Source: Azolla caroliniana
Lineage: Eukaryota > Polypodiophyta
Length of the DNA: 64,000 nucleotides
Assembly (NCBI GenBank): GCA_043228905.1
Contig: JBHGNT010000002.1
Location: 26,164,001 to 26,228,000, forward strand
Direction: 5' to 3'
Part shown: piece by piece, positions 60,755 to 64,000 of the stretch
Position numbering within the stretch: position 1 is the stretch's first letter
Layout: every line of letters begins with the position of its first letter
Program-made: the position numbers and the translations under genes
The notes under the pieces: model-generated
Told to the model about the DNA's origin: nothing
Database searches by the model: none
Seen by the model: the letters and a program-made list of their open reading frames with translations, nothing else

Positions 60755-60925
60755 GACTACTGTCAACGAAGAAGCAGAAGAAAAAACAGTGACGACGACG
60801 ACAGCGGCGACGACGAAGATCTTCGCGAAAGGAGGTACAGAAGCTCTCCTTCTGCATATTTTAGGGCAACATCAAAACCCTAGATTTCGAGGGAAAGAGA
60901 GGCCGTTTCACACTTGGGCTCTACA
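60755..60925 (-). promoter_or_regulatory. RPS3A 5' UTR and core promoter with telo-box and site II motif
   Basis: AAAACCCTAG (60874-60883) is a telo-box and TGGGCT (60915-60920) a site II (TGGGCY) element. Their combination is established as the hallmark of plant ribosomal-protein promoters active in dividing cells. TTAGGG-type half-site at 60861. The CT-rich leader (GA-rich on plus, with GTCGTCGTC runs) precedes the ATG. Confidence 0.75.
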
Positions 60926-60952
60926 CTTTTGTCCGGACATAACTTTAGAGCA

Positions 60953-60972
60953 CCCCCCCCCCCCCCCCCCCC
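60953..60972. repeat. 20-base C tract upstream of RPS3A
   Basis: Uninterrupted run of C, i.e. G on the RPS3A sense strand, about 200 bases upstream of the ATG and 30 bases beyond the site II motif. Confidence 0.95.
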
Positions 60973-61004
60973 AATGCTAATGCTATTTGTGTGTGTGTCT
61001 CTCT

Positions 61005-61110
61005 CTCTTCTTCTATTTTCTCTTTCAGTCTTTACCCTGGTGGTAAGTTAATACACTATTAGCATTGTGTCTTGGGTTCGAAACCTAATTATCCCGTATC
61101 TCTATTCCCT
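61005..61110 (+). repeat. tRNA-derived SINE-like head, family S1, second copy
   Basis: CCTGGTGGTAAG (A-box-like) and GGGTTCGAAACC (B box) correspond to the head at 7071. A CT tract precedes it here too. Confidence 0.6.
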
Positions 61111-61139
61111 TTCTCTATACAAATGAATATGCGCTCTTC

Positions 61140-63760
61140 TCGTGATGAAAATGATCCCGACCAATTTGGGAAGTTACTCCTATGAATGTGCAATATTACC
61201 GAATTCTTGATTGCAAATGGTGTTTCCTTATGACCCAACACTAATGGTTTTACATGTAGAAAACACGATGGAAATAGTGTAATTGACTATGTGCTACTTT
61301 CCGAAGGTATTTTGGATCGTATACATAAGTTCTGACTTGGTGAATGGACACAGAAATTCGATTATAGGGCTTTATGTACTGACCTCAAATGTATGCATAG
61401 GTTGGATTGTAAGAATGTCATTGAAGATAATACACGGCCCCACTTAAGGATGAACCTTAAGCGAGCGCACCCATGTATTCCAAAATAGTTGAGGATATGT
61501 TACAAATGACAAAGACACAACATGGTGTCACACATATAATGCAAATGGGAAACTTTTAAGAAAGGCATTCTCTCATGCATAGATGAATGTTTTTCAACCA
61601 AGCACACATCTTGGAAATGCATCAAGAAATGTAGTTCAAAGAAAAAATGGTTTGATAAAGAATGTCGTGAAGCTTGAAAGCGCCTTATGATTTTGGATAT
61701 AGTTAAGGATAACGAAAATTACCAAAAGCATTTGCAAGAGTACAAAAAGGTTTGTTCACAGAAATATAAGAATCTGAGAAGTTACTCGACAATTTCTCTA
61801 AACACGAGAGAAAGTGCATCCATGTGCTAAATTTTGGGAAAATCTAAAAGGGAAATGTGTTGAGAGTTATGGTTACTTAACTATGCGTTGTAAGAACCTA
61901 TATGAGCCATGTCTTTGCCGGAAAGGTGATGTGTTATGGTACTCCTTCACATATGTCTCCCTTCTTTACAATCGAAGATATTCATAGGACTTAAGATTTT
62001 GGCCTCTCGAAAGGCAAGCGATCTTCAATGTATAAAGGCGAAAAGCCTCAAATGGACGGGAAAGGAAGCACATGTATGGATAAACGATATGTTTAATCAT
62101 GCATTGCAACATGGTATGTCGTACGATTGGACTACAAATTGGATCAAACCTTTACATAAAGGTGGAGATGTAAATAATGTAAACAACTATTGAACCATCA
62201 TGGTTGGCTTGCTAATGACAAAACTATTTGGATGTATAATGGAATCAAAGATAACTGTATGGGCTAGAAAAAATGGTAAGAGAGCTTATGGACAAGCTGG
62301 CTTTCGAAAACACCATAGCATTATTGATCACCTTGTCACCCTTCGAGTATTAATGGAGGAAAGTTGCCTTAGAGTTAAAGGTTTATATTGTTGCTTTGTA
62401 GACTTTAAGAAAGCTTTTGATATGGTTCCTCGTGAACATCTTTGGATGTGAATGGAAGAACTCAACATGCTAAGTGAATATATGTTTGCAATCTCTCGAA
62501 TATATGAGAAGGTTATATGTTGTGTGCGTATGAGTGATACACTTTTAGTTTTTTTCAATAGCACTATTGGTGTTAAGCAATGATGCCCACTCTCACCAAC
62601 ACTATTTGGTCTATGCATTGATGAATTGGAAGAAATGAATGCTAAGTGTAAAGAATGAGAGTGGCATGAGTGATGTTGTGCAGCGGAAGTAAAGTGTGTG
62701 TGCGTGTGAGAGAGAGAGAAGCAAAGAGGAGAGGGAGAGAGAGCTGTTAACAAGAAGCTATATTAGTGAAAAAATAAATTACATCCAACAATATCTAGAT
62801 TACAAAGAGTTGGTTTAAATACCAGCTAATCCAGGACAAGTGCCCTTTTTACTAATTACAAAACTAGCCTAGTATGATGTCCACTAGCTAGTGTGAACAC
62901 TATCTCTAAGGGAAGTTGAGTTCGATTCTCAACACCAAGTTTGTAAAGGAAGAAGGTGTTGACGAAGTTACAATTGGGAATGTTGTGATTATGTTTTTGC
63001 TATATGCAGGTGATGTAGTGCTTTTTGCAAATACTCTAGGAGATGCACAAAAGCTTACGGAGGCATTGGAATTTTTTTGTATGCATACTAAATTAAGTGT
63101 CAATGGCTCTAAAACAAAGATTATGCATGTGAAGAGCCAAAAGAAGAAGAAGACATGCATTGTGTACAATAATGAGCCACTTGAATGTGTGGAGAGCTTC
63201 AAATATCTTGGCCTTGAAGTTCCTTCCAATCATGGATGGAATGAATGTGCTACACGCCGCTTAGAGGTGGGAAAGCGAGCATATTATGCATTTGAGAACG
63301 CATGTAATCGTGGAGATATTAAGTGTTGGGTCCTCAAGAAATACCTTTTCGACACTTTTGGTCACAACAGTGCTTCTCTATAGGGTGGAAGTATGGGGTT
63401 GTAGCATCCCTAAATCTACTAGAAAGAGTTTGAAAATGTCCAAAAACATTTTCTTACAAAGTTTCTACAAGTTAAGAAACAAACACCATACATCCTCCTC
63501 CTTGAGACAGGACCACTTCCCATTGAGATCATGGCCATGGAAAGGGGTGTTGAATACATGCTTAAGGTTCAAAAAAGTTCCTTGCATCGACTTCCCATAA
63601 CCACATGGGAAGCAAGCAAAAAGATCTAAAAGACGCATAAAAGCAATTTTTTGTGTTCTGGTTGGATGCAATATGAAAAGGTGGTTTGGTAGATGGGATG
63701 CAACACATTTGCTTCATGATGCATCATTGGATTTCTCTGAGGCATTTTTGCAATGCTAAT
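61140..63760 (+). pseudogene. RTE-like LINE family B, decayed copy (endonuclease end to RT C-terminus)
   Basis: Reading along broken frames: endonuclease end with VIDYVLLSEGILDRIHKF and KKWFDKECREA (61260-61680); RT blocks WIKPLHKGGDVNNVNNY, GQAGFRKHHSIIDHLVTLRVLMEE, CCFVDFKKAFDMVPREHLW (61936-62451), CPLSPTLFGLCIDELEEM (62581-62640); then FLLYAGDVVLFANTLGDAQKLTEALEFFCMHTKLSVNGSKTK, SFKYLGLEVPSNHGWNECATRRLEVGKRAYYAFENAC (62916-63383), and a C-terminal stretch to about 63700. The catalytic YADD reads YAGD, so polymerase activity is lost. About 290 bases of non-LINE sequence interrupt it at 62640-62930. Confidence 0.85.
62640..62930. other. Insertion within the RTE-like LINE, LTR-like but unproven
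   Basis: GA-rich and AT-rich sequence between two RT blocks, with TGTTGTGCAG near the left edge, GTGTGAACA near the right, and a TATTTAAA-type box on the minus strand. It could be a solo LTR, but I find no target-site duplication. Confidence 0.35.
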
Positions 63761-63817
63761 GTATCATGACATGGGAAAAATGTGGAGGCTCATGCTTCAC
63801 AAATTATACTAGAAATT

Positions 63818-64000
63818 TTGCACCTAACTACAAAACCATATTCTTCGATGAACAAGGAAACCGTACACATCGATAAATGTTAGAGCCCATTTGATTGGTT
63901 TCCATTCAAACCATTGCTTCCATATGACTTAGCTCACATGCATTGCGATGTGAGACGAGGCTTTGGGGCACAAGTGATGAGAGCGGTTGACTATGCACAC
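63818..64000. repeat. Dispersed repeat D1, second copy (cut by the window end)
   Basis: Starts TTGCACCTAACTACAAAACC and follows the same order of blocks as 7346-7515. It directly follows the decayed RTE-like LINE, so D1 may be the 3' UTR of family B. Confidence 0.55.

Noticed and set aside
60408-60980. 190-codon plus-strand frame over the RPS3A start
   Set aside because: It crosses intron 1, microsatellites and the promoter of RPS3A in antisense; no domain is seen.

Overview
This is nuclear DNA of a land plant, most likely a vascular plant. The evidence is GT-AG introns, a YUCCA auxin-biosynthesis gene, a plant-type ribosomal protein S3a gene with telo-box/site II promoter motifs, plant LINEs and Ty3/Gypsy elements, AT-rich spacers and very many GA/CT microsatellites. 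The chromovirus gag style and the divergent YUCCA make me doubt a core angiosperm, perhaps a fern or an early-diverging lineage, but I cannot place the species.

Layout. 1-1.9 kb: first exon of a YUCCA-type flavin monooxygenase on the minus strand; the rest of the gene lies left of the window. 2-15.5 kb: spacer with microsatellites, a fold-back repeat (4.15-4.95 kb), tRNA-derived SINE-like heads (7.1-7.3 kb) and a diverged tandem duplication (12.6-13.1 kb). 15.7-46.6 kb: a large nest of transposons. A decayed RTE-like LINE (minus) is split by a full-length 6.6-kb L1-type LINE with a 16-bp target-site duplication (TSD). Beside it a degenerate LINE (plus, 'LINE2') has been split by four insertions: a hAT-type MITE holding a solo LTR; a GC-rich decayed Gypsy element flanked by 445-bp direct repeats; a young Gypsy chromovirus; and a solo LTR holding a 5'-truncated LINE that itself holds a fold-back element, part of which was later triplicated. 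46.6-57.5 kb: spacer around one unrecognised gene or gene fragment (48.0-49.8 kb, minus). 57.6-60.9 kb: an intact seven-exon 40S ribosomal protein S3a (eS1) gene, minus. 61-64 kb: a SINE-like head, a decayed RTE-like LINE copy and a dispersed repeat.

Most notable is the chromovirus at 33065-38836. Its LTRs differ only in GA-repeat length. Its gag and pol lie in different frames, joined by a GTTAAAC heptamer and a downstream stem-loop, the layout of a programmed -1 frameshift. It lacks a usual tRNA primer site; instead 12 nt next to the 5' LTR are perfectly complementary to the predicted 5' end of its own transcript. That is the arrangement of self-primed Tf1/sushi-type elements of fungi and vertebrates. 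A diverged solo LTR at 23947-24399 keeps the same motif at nearly the same distance from its TATA box.

Only two host genes can be assigned a function (YUCCA and RPS3a); nothing suggests that host genes here form a pathway or cluster.
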